Source: an uncultured Oscillospiraceae bacterium (GTDB lineage: Bacteria; Bacillota; Clostridia; Oscillospirales; Oscillospiraceae). From it: 64,000 bases of DNA. Under the pieces are notes generated by a model. That model saw only the letters and a program-made list of their open reading frames with translations, searched no databases and was not told where the DNA came from. Positions 34,326-43,301 of this stretch are shown here, one piece after another (the first letter of the stretch is position 1; every line of letters starts with the position of its first letter). Made by a program: the position numbers and the translations under genes. The stretch is taken from contig CAJUPW010000002.1 in the NCBI GenBank assembly GCA_910588635.1, positions 1 to 64,000 of the forward strand. The letters are read 5' to 3'.

Positions 34326-36305
34326 GTGCTACTAACTTTTAACGACACATACGAGATAAAATCCGTTATTGGAAAAGGAGGTATGTCTACCGTCTATCTT
34401 GCTGAACACAAACGCCTCCATACCCGCTGGGCGGTAAAAGAGGTGCGCAAGCAGCAGGCTGCACGTTTTGACTTTCTGGCGGAGTCAAACATCCTCAAAA
34501 GGTTACAGCACCCCATGCTGCCCCGGATCATTGATATCTTTGAGGATCGGGACTGCATCTATATTGTGGAGGACTTCGTAGAGGGCGTTACCCTGGACGA
34601 ACTTCTGAAGCAACAAAAGCGGGTAGAGGAAGCGGTTGCGCTGCAGTGGTTCCGGGACCTGTGTGGCGTACTGAACTACCTCCATACCCAGAAACCAAAT
34701 CCAATTATCTATCGAGATATGAAGCCGTCAAACATTATGCTCCAGCCAGACGGGAGCCTGAAGCTCATTGACTTCGGTATTGCCCGGGAGTATAAGCAGG
34801 ACTCCAGCGCGGATACTACCTACATTGGCACGAAAGGATATGCCGCCCCGGAGCAGTTTGGCCGTGCCCAGACAGATGGGCGTACAGATATCTACTCCCT
34901 GGGAGTAACAATGTATCACCTGTTGACGGGTAAGAGTCCCTATGAGCCCCCCTATCAGTTTGTCCCGGCCCGACAACTGGCGCCGGAATTGTCACGGGGT
35001 ATTGAGTACATATTAAATCACTGCATTCAGTCTGAGCCTGTCAACCGCTATCAAAATGTGGACGAGCTGCTACATGACCTGGATCATATGTATCGTTTTG
35101 ATGACGCTTGGCGGAAATATAAGCGGGCCAACTATATCCGCATCGCCACCGTTGTGGTCATGCTGGCGGCATCGGTTGGGTTAATGGTCGGCGGCAGGTC
35201 GATCATGGGGCAGGAGAAGGAAGAGGCTTATTCTGCTCTGCTGGCCCAGGCCAGTAATCTGTACAAAACGGATTATGATGGGGCGGTGGCGGCTCTTGAC
35301 GAGGCGCGAGGGCTGTATCCGGATCGTGTAGATGCCGACCGTCAGCAGACTTATGCTTTATACCTCAATGGGATGTGGCAGGAGTGTGTGGATTATGGGA
35401 CTACGGTCATCCAGAACCACGGGGAGGATGTCCAAACCAGGCTTTCTATGGCTTCAGCGCAGTTTGAACTGGGGGAATACGAGGATGCGGCAGAAGGCTT
35501 CGCCCAAGGCGGCGATCTGTCGGCGGATAATTTGAGAGACTACGCTGTCTGTCTAGGCCGACTGGGCCAGATTGAAGAGGCGGAACAGACACTGGAGAAG
35601 CTGATCGGCAAGGGAGCCCATCCGGATGTGACCCAGTATGTACAAGGCGAGGTCTACTTTGCTATGGAGGAGTATCTTGCGGCGGAAACAGCCTTCCTAG
35701 ATGCTTTGGAACAGGCTGAGAGCCCAGCTTTGACCCGGCGGTGTTATATTTCTCTGGGGGATTTGTACCGAGACTGTGCGGCCCTGGCCCGCATTAGTGC
35801 CTCTCCTATCCAGTATCCGGCCACAAAATCTGCGGAGCTGCTTTCTGAGGCTGTTGTGCAGGAAGGGCTGCGTTACGACAGTGTGCTGTGGGAAATGCTG
35901 GCACTGGCTTATTTTGAAGCTGACCATACGGATCCCTCTGCTCCCAAAAGCTATTTGACGAAAGCGGCGGAGTGTTTCAACCGTGTTATTGAACTGGGCG
36001 TAACAAAGGAGTATCTCTATTCTAATCTCTACACGATTTACTATGAAATGGAAGATTACGATAGGGCGGAAAAGGCTCTGACCGCTTATCAGGAGATGTT
36101 CCCGGAGGACTATATGCCTCATGCCTTGCGTGGAATGATGTTGATTACCATAGAAAATGAAAAACCCCAGTCTGGCCGGAACTACCAGCCAGCGCTGGCA
36201 GAGTATGAGACTGCCGGCAGTATGATCCGAAGTTCTGATGAGACCACCTATTATCAACAGCTTGGAAGCTTAATTGACAACCTGAAAAGAAATGGGTGGC
36301 TGTAA
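34326..36305 (+). CDS. Transmembrane Ser/Thr protein kinase with TPR sensor part
   Basis: GTG 34326 with AGGAGGAG five bases upstream gives 659 residues. The kinase domain (~1-265) has the Gly loop GKGGMSTVYLAE, Lys in WAVKEV, YRDMKPSN as catalytic loop (Tyr instead of His, common in this bacterial group), DFGIARE and the P+1 loop GTKGYAAPEQFG. One membrane helix lies at ~282-302 (IRIATVVVMLAASVGLMVGG). The C-terminal ~350 residues are TPR-like helices, on the outside. It is a Hanks-type kinase of PrkC plan but with TPRs, not PASTA domains, so it could sense the TPR lipoproteins around it. Confidence 0.92.
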   Translation: MLLTFNDTYEIKSVIGKGGMSTVYLAEHKRLHTRWAVKEVRKQQAARFDFLAESNILKRLQHPMLPRIIDIFEDRDCIYIVEDFVEGVTLDELLKQQKRVEEAVALQWFRDLCGVLNYLHTQKPNPIIYRDMKPSNIMLQPDGSLKLIDFGIAREYKQDSSADTTYIGTKGYAAPEQFGRAQTDGRTDIYSLGVTMYHLLTGKSPYEPPYQFVPARQLAPELSRGIEYILNHCIQSEPVNRYQNVDELLHDLDHMYRFDDAWRKYKRANYIRIATVVVMLAASVGLMVGGRSIMGQEKEEAYSALLAQASNLYKTDYDGAVAALDEARGLYPDRVDADRQQTYALYLNGMWQECVDYGTTVIQNHGEDVQTRLSMASAQFELGEYEDAAEGFAQGGDLSADNLRDYAVCLGRLGQIEEAEQTLEKLIGKGAHPDVTQYVQGEVYFAMEEYLAAETAFLDALEQAESPALTRRCYISLGDLYRDCAALARISASPIQYPATKSAELLSEAVVQEGLRYDSVLWEMLALAYFEADHTDPSAPKSYLTKAAECFNRVIELGVTKEYLYSNLYTIYYEMEDYDRAEKALTAYQEMFPEDYMPHALRGMMLITIENEKPQSGRNYQPALAEYETAGSMIRSSDETTYYQQLGSLIDNLKRNGWL

Positions 36306-36336
36306 AATCCGGAAGAGAGATAAAAGGGAGATTTTT

Positions 36337-37218
36337 ATGAAGAGAATCGTCAATTCCCTGCTGGTACTGGCGATATTGGCGGGCGTAACTGCCTGTAGCG
36401 GATCCGCCGACACGCAGAACGAATCTGACACTCCGACTTGGCAGGAGCAGTATGATCTGGGTGTGCGCTATCTATCCGAGGGGCACTACGAGGAAGCCAT
36501 CATCGCCTTTACGGCCGCCATTGAGATTGATCCGAAGCAGGCCCTGGCCTATGTGGGCCGTGGTGATGCATACGTCCAGTCCGGAGAAACAGAGGAGAAT
36601 CTGGTAGCGGCACAGGCGGACTATGAAAAGGCCATTGAGTTGGATGAGGCTAATGTGGACGCATATCTTGGCTTAGCGGATGTGTATATTCGACTGGGTG
36701 ATAGTGAAAGAGCGCTGGAAATCATAAAACAAGGAATCGACCGCACAGGCGATGGAAGGTTACAAATCTTTTTTGATGAGTTATCTGAACGTTATCAAAA
36801 TAATACACAAGATTTGATAACAGTAGCAGGTAGTATTTTTATGGGTGAGTTTGATGAAACGTATCAAAAATATTGTGAAGAGTATGATTTTAGAGTTGGT
36901 ATGAGAACATATGGTATTAAATTTGAAACTCCAATCAATATCCAAATTGACGGTCAATCCATAACGATACAAGAGGCTGAGGCAGATAATTTATTTGAGC
37001 ACTTCGATGAAGAAAGTCAATTATATAATTATTCAACCCAAACTGCCGGCATGATGATAGGACGAAGAATGTCATTAACAGGGTACGTTTATCAGCGAGA
37101 TCCTGCGGGAGAATTAACCCATATCGAAGAGGGTGACAATTCTGAGATGGTAGATTATATTTATCATCCATATGGTGAATACGCTTTTTACCTTGTAAGT
37201 TATAAATTGTTAGATTAA
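36337..37218 (+). CDS. TPR-head lipoprotein 7, own tail type
   Basis: ATG 36337 (MKRIVNSLLVLAILAG, lipobox VTAC, Cys 20) follows AAGGGAG; its signal peptide is close to that of lipoprotein 6 (gene before the kinase). The 293 residues have a TPR head with SEGHYEEA instead of SEGNYEEA. The tail (DLITVAGSIFMGEFDETYQK, IQIDGQSITIQEAEAD, YHPYGEYAFYLVSYKLLD) is unlike the other eleven and not recognised. It is AT-rich compared with the head. Lipid-anchored outside. Confidence 0.75.
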   Translation: MKRIVNSLLVLAILAGVTACSGSADTQNESDTPTWQEQYDLGVRYLSEGHYEEAIIAFTAAIEIDPKQALAYVGRGDAYVQSGETEENLVAAQADYEKAIELDEANVDAYLGLADVYIRLGDSERALEIIKQGIDRTGDGRLQIFFDELSERYQNNTQDLITVAGSIFMGEFDETYQKYCEEYDFRVGMRTYGIKFETPINIQIDGQSITIQEAEADNLFEHFDEESQLYNYSTQTAGMMIGRRMSLTGYVYQRDPAGELTHIEEGDNSEMVDYIYHPYGEYAFYLVSYKLLD

Positions 37219-37251
37219 CAGATGAAGCCTACAGAATAAGAGGTGCTGTCG

Positions 37252-38121
37252 ATGAAACGAGTTCTGCTTTGTATATTGTCAATGACTTTGTTGCTTTCCG
37301 CTTGCGGCAACCATGCCGACCCTCAGGATGAGCCGAACGCTCCAACTTGGCAGGAGCAGTACGATCTTGGTGTCCGCTACCTATCTGAGGGTAACTACGA
37401 GGAGGCCATCATTGCCTTTACGGCCGCCATCGAGATCGACCCCAAACAGGCCCTTGCCTATGTGGGCCGTGGTGATGCCTACGTTCAGTCTGGAGAGACA
37501 GAGGAGAATCTGGCAGCAGCCCAGGGGGACTATGAGATGGCTATCGGGTTGGATAAGACCAATGTTGATGCTTACCTTGGTTTGGCGGATGTGTATATTC
37601 AAAAAGGAGAGTATGACAAGGCACTGGAGATTTTACAACAAGGATTTGATTTTACAGCTGACAAGTCAATTCAACAGATGATAAACGATATGAGTCCTGA
37701 CGTAAGCTCTGATGTTACTTCGGACAATAAAATGACAAGATTTTATGCGACTGTTTCTGATATTGAATTATTGGATCCACTAGAAGGACATAATGAGGGT
37801 TCTGTTGGCCAGTTGAATTTTAGTTACGCATGGGATACCACCCAAATTCCTGCGTCATTAGGTAGCAGAATTTATACAGCCCTTATTGCGGGATGGAATC
37901 AAGATGGATTTACAGATGAGGATATTTTGAGTGGTGCGTCGACCTGGGAGGACATTTGGAAAAACGGGGGAAGCCTTTGGAAGGATTACCCATATAGTAG
38001 GAATGCATTTCCAGTTTGGGAGGACGATCTTGGAACAACACAACAGGTTTTGTTATACGCCTTAGATCAGGACGGAAATGTTGTGGGTTACTTAATTTTA
38101 CCAATATCTGTCCCTGGTTAA
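37252..38121 (+). CDS. TPR-head lipoprotein 8, tail shared with lipoprotein 3
   Basis: ATG 37252 follows AAGAGGTG (AGGAGG-like); 37243 is a GTG alternative. The 289-residue lipoprotein has lipobox LSAC (Cys 18) and a TPR head with the variant ADVYIQKGEYDKALEIL. The tail (ALIAGWNQDGFTDEDILSG ... WEDIWKNGGSLWKDYPYS ... YALDQDGNVVGYLILPISVPG) matches lipoprotein 3 in plan. No enzyme motif was seen. Confidence 0.75.
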   Translation: MKRVLLCILSMTLLLSACGNHADPQDEPNAPTWQEQYDLGVRYLSEGNYEEAIIAFTAAIEIDPKQALAYVGRGDAYVQSGETEENLAAAQGDYEMAIGLDKTNVDAYLGLADVYIQKGEYDKALEILQQGFDFTADKSIQQMINDMSPDVSSDVTSDNKMTRFYATVSDIELLDPLEGHNEGSVGQLNFSYAWDTTQIPASLGSRIYTALIAGWNQDGFTDEDILSGASTWEDIWKNGGSLWKDYPYSRNAFPVWEDDLGTTQQVLLYALDQDGNVVGYLILPISVPG

Positions 38122-38226
38122 GGTTGAGTAAGGGATGTATGAATTAAACTGATTATCTATTAGTGATTTGGAATATTCCGAAAAAAGCGCCATATATGAA
38201 ATAACATTATAGAAGGGGAAAATTTT

Positions 38227-38859
38227 ATGACCAAAGGACAACTTATTTTTTTCAGTGGCGTAGCCTTGCTAGTGCTGACCATCATTCTGGCAATCATTTT
38301 CATTATAAGGAAACCAAAATACATACCGGGGAACGCAATCTATAGTGAAATAGACAAGAGCACACAAAAGCTACGAAACGGTTATCCTACAGATCGGCTG
38401 ACAGTCCGCCGGGAGTCGGCGCGCTCCATCAATCCGGATACTGCTGTACTTTCTGGAGAAACTTCAAAATTGGCGGCGGAGCAGACGGAAAAATTGATGG
38501 GTACGGCGGTACTTCCCGGATCTGAGACCGAAAAATTACAGGAGGGAACGGCTCCTTTGCTGGGTGGAACGGCAAAGCTTCAGCAGACAGAAGAAACTGC
38601 GCAGTTCCATACTCAGGACGGTACCGCTGTGCTTTCTGAAGGAACAGCAGAATTGTCAGGGGAGCAGACAGAAAAGCTGGCGAGTTCGGAAGGACTTCCG
38701 GAACGGAAGGCTGAAAGCCGGTCAGAGGGAACAATGCCTTTGGAGGATGGGACTGTGAAACTCCAGCAGACGGAGAAAACTGCACAACTATATGGCCAGA
38801 GCGGTGCTACCAAAGGCGGAACGGAGAGATTGAATTCTTCTAAAGAGGATAGGACATAA
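38227..38859 (+). CDS. Membrane protein with 16 TxxL motifs (candidate phospho-scaffold)
   Basis: The 210-residue protein has one membrane helix at ~6-28, a short basic stretch (RKPKYIPG), and then ~165 hydrophilic residues with sixteen Thr-x-x-Leu motifs: TQKL, TDRL, TAVL (three times), TSKL, TEKL (three times), TAPL, TAKL, TAEL, TMPL, TVKL, TAQL and TERL. The K/R after the helix points to a cytoplasmic tail. FHA domains are known to bind phospho-Thr with a preference at +3 (Ile, Leu, Val or Asp). In a block with a Ser/Thr kinase, a PP2C phosphatase and two FHA proteins, it is a strong candidate substrate and docking platform. No homologue is recognised. Confidence 0.7.
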   Translation: MTKGQLIFFSGVALLVLTIILAIIFIIRKPKYIPGNAIYSEIDKSTQKLRNGYPTDRLTVRRESARSINPDTAVLSGETSKLAAEQTEKLMGTAVLPGSETEKLQEGTAPLLGGTAKLQQTEETAQFHTQDGTAVLSEGTAELSGEQTEKLASSEGLPERKAESRSEGTMPLEDGTVKLQQTEKTAQLYGQSGATKGGTERLNSSKEDRT

Positions 38860-38862
38860 GGT

Positions 38863-40362
38863 ATGAAACGTATTCAAAGCATTCTTATGATATTTTGTAT
38901 GATGCTTAGTATAGCTGCTTGTGGCCCGAAGCCCCTCACATGGCAAGAGCAGTATGACCTGGGCGTACGGTATTTGTCTGAGGGTAATTACCAGGAAGCT
39001 ATCATTGCTTTTACGGCGGCAATAGAGATAGATCCAAAGCGGACAGAAACGTATACTGGATTGGTCGAGGCCTACTTGGCAATGGGCGAGTATGATAAAG
39101 TAAATGAAGTGTGGGAAATGGTCGATGCGCAGGAATGGTCCGATGAACTGTTAGCTATGATCAGTGTGCAAACCCAAAAGCATGAAGCCGTCCGTGTTGC
39201 TTTAGAGAATGGAGACCCTGGCCTATGGATTACTGGATTATCATATGACAAAGAGAGCTTTGTATCTGGTCAAGAAACTGAGTTTAAACTCACAATTTTC
39301 TATAATTGCCCACCAATTGAAGAATATCTAATTTATACAGGGGCCGATACCGCTGAGAAAGATCGTTATTCGTTTGTTGGAGATGGCTATTCTGTGCATG
39401 GGACAGGGATTATTCAAGTTCCTGTTTCTGCAACACCTGTTTTTTGGAAGAATAGATTTTTTGCGCTATATGTAAGCCTGCGTACGGAAAACGAAGGCAT
39501 GGAAATTAGCAGTGATCGTATTTATATCACAGATGAAGGATTAGTTACGGATTATTATGCAAACAGAAATCACTACGGGGGGACGGAGTTTTCAGCTCGG
39601 AATAATTATCAAGAATTTACTTCGTTAGAGCCTTCTGAGCAAAGACGGATCACTACTATTGCGGAAACTATAGTACAAGGCAACAAGGATGAACTACTGT
39701 CTTTAATTCACACGGAAGACGGTATAAACGGGCAATATTTAACAGAGTGGAATGGATACAAGGTGGAAATTAGTGATAGAGATGATTGGTCTGTAACTAA
39801 TTCACTGGATGATGCAACTGACCATAGTAAATGGTTTTCCATTGAAATGCGGTCAGAGAATGGCATTGGTTATGTCGGCTATGTAAATGATTCTTATACA
39901 CAAAATACAACCGGAAAAGAGTCATGGCTGGATTACCACCAAACGGTTCGTCTCATTAGTTGTCCTTGTATAGATTGGCAGTGGAATGGAAACTTCTTGG
40001 AGCAAGAGTGGGTGCATTATTTTTGGCGTAGTCCATGTGATGAAAACGAAAGACGATGGTATCATTCCGATTATGTAACATGCGAAACCGTTGAAGAAAC
40101 AGAAATGAATGGGACAATGGTTATGAGTTTGCGGGATGGTAAAGCAACCGCAACCGTTCATGAAGTGTCTAATTGGTCAAATCATCAGGATCTTGACGAG
40201 ACAAATTCTTGGACAGACACATATATTTATGAGAATGGAGTGTTGGTGTCTAAAAATGGAGAGACATGGACTGGAGGCAAAGGATACCACTTTATTGATG
40301 GCTCTGGTGGAGGGATAAGCTATTCTGATGAACAATACGGACTGGACGAGAAATTTTGGTGA
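38863..40362 (+). CDS. TPR-head lipoprotein 9, C-x-D-W-Q-W-N-G tail
   Basis: This is the longest of the first group at 499 residues: lipobox IAAC (Cys 20) and the only head with shortened TPRs (ETYTGLVEAYLAMGEYDKV instead of the GRGDAY set). An Ig-like segment follows (SFVSGQETEFKLTIFYNCPP). The tail has YGGTEFSARNNYQEF ... SCPCIDWQWNG ... QYGLDEKFW, the conserved plan of lipoproteins 10 and 12. The start lies 4 bases after the TxxL gene stop with a GG-rich site. The tail may be a binding module; nothing catalytic is seen. Confidence 0.78.
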   Translation: MKRIQSILMIFCMMLSIAACGPKPLTWQEQYDLGVRYLSEGNYQEAIIAFTAAIEIDPKRTETYTGLVEAYLAMGEYDKVNEVWEMVDAQEWSDELLAMISVQTQKHEAVRVALENGDPGLWITGLSYDKESFVSGQETEFKLTIFYNCPPIEEYLIYTGADTAEKDRYSFVGDGYSVHGTGIIQVPVSATPVFWKNRFFALYVSLRTENEGMEISSDRIYITDEGLVTDYYANRNHYGGTEFSARNNYQEFTSLEPSEQRRITTIAETIVQGNKDELLSLIHTEDGINGQYLTEWNGYKVEISDRDDWSVTNSLDDATDHSKWFSIEMRSENGIGYVGYVNDSYTQNTTGKESWLDYHQTVRLISCPCIDWQWNGNFLEQEWVHYFWRSPCDENERRWYHSDYVTCETVEETEMNGTMVMSLRDGKATATVHEVSNWSNHQDLDETNSWTDTYIYENGVLVSKNGETWTGGKGYHFIDGSGGGISYSDEQYGLDEKFW

Positions 40363-40381
40363 GTGGTGGGATTAAAGTGGT

Positions 40382-41506
40382 ATGAAAAGAAGCTGGTTAT
40401 TGATATTTTTATCTATATTACTCTTAGCGGGGTGCGGAAAATCGAATAGTCCCACTACATGGCAAGAGCAATACGACCTGGGTGTCCGCTACTTATCCGA
40501 GGGCAACTACGAAGAGGCCATTATTGCCTTTACGGCGGCCATCGAAATCGACCCCAAGCGTGCGGAAGCCTATGTGGGTCGCGGTGATGCCTACGTTGGA
40601 TCCGTAGAGACGGAGGAAAATCTGGCGGCGGCCCAGGCGGATTATGAGAAAGCCATTGAATTGGATGAGAGCAACATTGACGCCTATCTGGGATTGGCAA
40701 ATGTATATATTCAGCAGGGAGACTATGAGCGTACTCTGGATATATTGAAAAAAGGAGCAGAAAAGACAGAGGACAATCAGAAAATCCTAGATATACTCAC
40801 AGAAATTAGTGGCGGAGAAAGTACAAGTGACAGCACCGGCACAGAGAAAAATACTGATTATAATATTTACGGTGCTACTGAATTTACGCAAAGAGAGAGC
40901 TACCAGGCAATTGAAGATTTAACCACCGATGAAGTATTTTTTTTGAGAGGAGCCTTGAAATCCGTTACTCAAAATGATATGAATTCACTTGATCAGTTAA
41001 GCAGAGCATATGTGGAAAATTCTGGGCATGATGTTTTTTCCGTCTTGACGCTTCTGGACGGCTATAAAATCCAGATGAATGTTTCTCCCGATCATAATGG
41101 CATGGGAACATCGTTAGAAATTCGCCCCAAAGAGGGAATGGGCTATGGACTATACATTGTCAGTGACAATGGAGGCGTTAGTGGTTCCTGTACATCTTGT
41201 GTATGCTCAAATTGGCAGTGGAATGGTGTCGCAACAGAACTGGTTTTGGAACAAGGTGATATATATTGTTATGCGACAATACCAATGAAGGAGGGATTGC
41301 GTGATGGTGCTGTGGTGACGACTTACCCAGCTAGTTCAATTACGCATTCTCCAGAATATACTGAAATTTACAATGAATTCCAAGATGGTATTATGATAAA
41401 AGCTAATGGTACGTCTGTGGAACCTGACAATTATTTTTGGGGGCTAACGCATGGAACTTCAGGCCCTTTGAGTTCTCAAAGTACATTGGATGATCTTTAT
41501 TGGTAG
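40382..41506 (+). CDS. TPR-head lipoprotein 10, C-x-N-W-Q-W-N-G tail
   Basis: The 374-residue lipoprotein (MKRSWLLIFLSILLLAG, Cys 18) has a full TPR head, then a Ser/Thr/Gly linker. The tail has YGATEFTQRESYQAIEDL, DGYKIQMNV, SCVCSNWQWNG and the end STLDDLYW. Lipoproteins 9 and 12 show the same landmarks, with Trp/Cys positions kept, so they form a tail family. The paired Cys (CTSCVC) could form a disulfide or metal site outside the cell. Confidence 0.77.
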   Translation: MKRSWLLIFLSILLLAGCGKSNSPTTWQEQYDLGVRYLSEGNYEEAIIAFTAAIEIDPKRAEAYVGRGDAYVGSVETEENLAAAQADYEKAIELDESNIDAYLGLANVYIQQGDYERTLDILKKGAEKTEDNQKILDILTEISGGESTSDSTGTEKNTDYNIYGATEFTQRESYQAIEDLTTDEVFFLRGALKSVTQNDMNSLDQLSRAYVENSGHDVFSVLTLLDGYKIQMNVSPDHNGMGTSLEIRPKEGMGYGLYIVSDNGGVSGSCTSCVCSNWQWNGVATELVLEQGDIYCYATIPMKEGLRDGAVVTTYPASSITHSPEYTEIYNEFQDGIMIKANGTSVEPDNYFWGLTHGTSGPLSSQSTLDDLYW

Positions 41507-41562
41507 AACTTTGAAGATGCGAATATGTGTTGAATCTAACGAAAAAGATAAAAGGATGTTGA

Positions 41563-43227
41563 ATGATGAAACGATTATTGCCCTTTATATTTTGCTTTAT
41601 ACTGCTCCTTGCCTCCTGCGGCCCAAAAGCCCCCGCTTGGCAAGAGCAATACGAGCTAGGCGTCCGCTACCTATCTGAAGGTAACTATGAGGAGGCCATT
41701 ATCGCCTTTACGGCGGTCATTGAAATAGACTCGAAACAGGCTCCTGCCTTTGTAGGCCGCGGCAATGCCTATATTGGGTTAGGCGAGACAGAAGAAAATC
41801 TGGCGGCTGCTCAGGCGGACTATGAGCAGGCCATTGAATTGGAAGAAACCAATGTGGACGCGTACCTCGGCCTGGCTGATGTGTATATCCGCCAGGGGAA
41901 TTATGTGAAAGCGCTGGAAACATTGAAAGACGCCCTTCCTAAGACGGAAAACAATCAAAGCATCGCAGACAAGATTCAGGAGATTGAGAACGGATCGGCC
42001 GCAGATTCTAGTGGCAACCTTCGCTGGACAAGAAATGAAGTAGAAGAGGACTCAGAGGCCTATGAGGATCTGGAATTTTTCTTGAACAATTTTTACTATG
42101 GCGGGTTACGAGAATATGATTTTAGGAATGTCAATACAAAAATAACCGACACAAATGGATATAAGCGCAATATTTTAGAGGCAATGCTATATGATCCATT
42201 ATGTTATGCTGGCCTTGTGAATGGGAAAGATTCCTGGGATACGGAGTCGGACTGGAATCACTCAGATCCGCAAGGAAAATGGTATGCCTATGCAAGTAGA
42301 AGCTGTGAGGATGTGGATTGGGTATTAGAACATATAATGAACTGTTCTACGTCCGATATTGCTGAATTAAAGGAAACTTTGATAGAACGCAAGGATGACG
42401 AAATGACTCCCTACATTTTGGACGGACGATATTATTGGGGACTGTACGGTGTCGGCGGAGGTTTTCAAGAGGCCGTAATCACAGAGTTTGTCCCGTATGT
42501 GAATTATTATTTTGTTACATATGAGATGCGACCCTGGGTAGATGAATACGGAAATATGTGGGACAATACGATTAGCGGACCGTACTTTGCGGTTGTAGAA
42601 CGAAAAACGATTGACAACAGAGATTACTGGTCCCTTTATTACCACTGTTCCTTGACGGATGGCAGGATATTAACCCTTCCTACTGGTGAAGTCTCTGCCC
42701 AGGATGAACGGGCATGGAGACGGGCCTATTTGTCTTATCTCCAGGACAACACAAGTTTTGAATTAACGGAAGCAGATTTCCAGCTGATCTATATTGATGA
42801 CAATGATATTCCGGAACTGTGGATATGCTATCCAAATATTGCGGCTGGGAGCCAGGTTTGCACCTTTAACGGGAAGACGGTTCAGGATATTTATATCTCC
42901 GAATACGGAACGCTTTCTTATATTGAACGGGGGGGATATTTCTATACAGAAGGTGGACACATGGACAATTACTGGGATGGAATATACCAACTGAAAGATG
43001 GCCAATTTACAGAGATTGCTCATGGAGATTTCGGCGCAGAGGACAATACAAATGTTCAGTTTGATGAAAACGGCCCGATTTATCAGTATATCTGGAACGG
43101 ACAATCCGTTTCCGAAACAGAGTATCAACAAGAACTGGAAGCCAGCTTTGATTTAGCATCTGCACGCGATATTTTTGATGGACCCATCAGCAGTTATAAT
43201 GAATTGCGGCAGAATCTAATAAAGTAA
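41563..43227 (+). CDS. TPR-head lipoprotein 11, large beta tail
   Basis: ATG 41563 (or 41566) follows AAAGGA. The 554-residue lipoprotein has lipobox LASC (Cys near 19), head WQEQYELGVRYLSEGNYEEA, then a long tail. One half is aromatic-rich (FFLNNFYYGGLREYD, YILDGRYYWGLYGVGGG). The other has LIYIDDNDIPELWICYPN, again the D-x-D-x-x-P-E-L loop seen in lipoproteins 2 and 5. Being the longest, it may combine two tail modules. Head and tail differ in base composition as in its sisters. Confidence 0.77.
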   Translation: MMKRLLPFIFCFILLLASCGPKAPAWQEQYELGVRYLSEGNYEEAIIAFTAVIEIDSKQAPAFVGRGNAYIGLGETEENLAAAQADYEQAIELEETNVDAYLGLADVYIRQGNYVKALETLKDALPKTENNQSIADKIQEIENGSAADSSGNLRWTRNEVEEDSEAYEDLEFFLNNFYYGGLREYDFRNVNTKITDTNGYKRNILEAMLYDPLCYAGLVNGKDSWDTESDWNHSDPQGKWYAYASRSCEDVDWVLEHIMNCSTSDIAELKETLIERKDDEMTPYILDGRYYWGLYGVGGGFQEAVITEFVPYVNYYFVTYEMRPWVDEYGNMWDNTISGPYFAVVERKTIDNRDYWSLYYHCSLTDGRILTLPTGEVSAQDERAWRRAYLSYLQDNTSFELTEADFQLIYIDDNDIPELWICYPNIAAGSQVCTFNGKTVQDIYISEYGTLSYIERGGYFYTEGGHMDNYWDGIYQLKDGQFTEIAHGDFGAEDNTNVQFDENGPIYQYIWNGQSVSETEYQQELEASFDLASARDIFDGPISSYNELRQNLIK

Positions 43228-43301
43228 AATATGGGTGAAACGATGCTTAGATAATGTTGCATCAGAAAAAATTTTGGGCCAATCCTAAGGAGAAATAGAT
43301 A

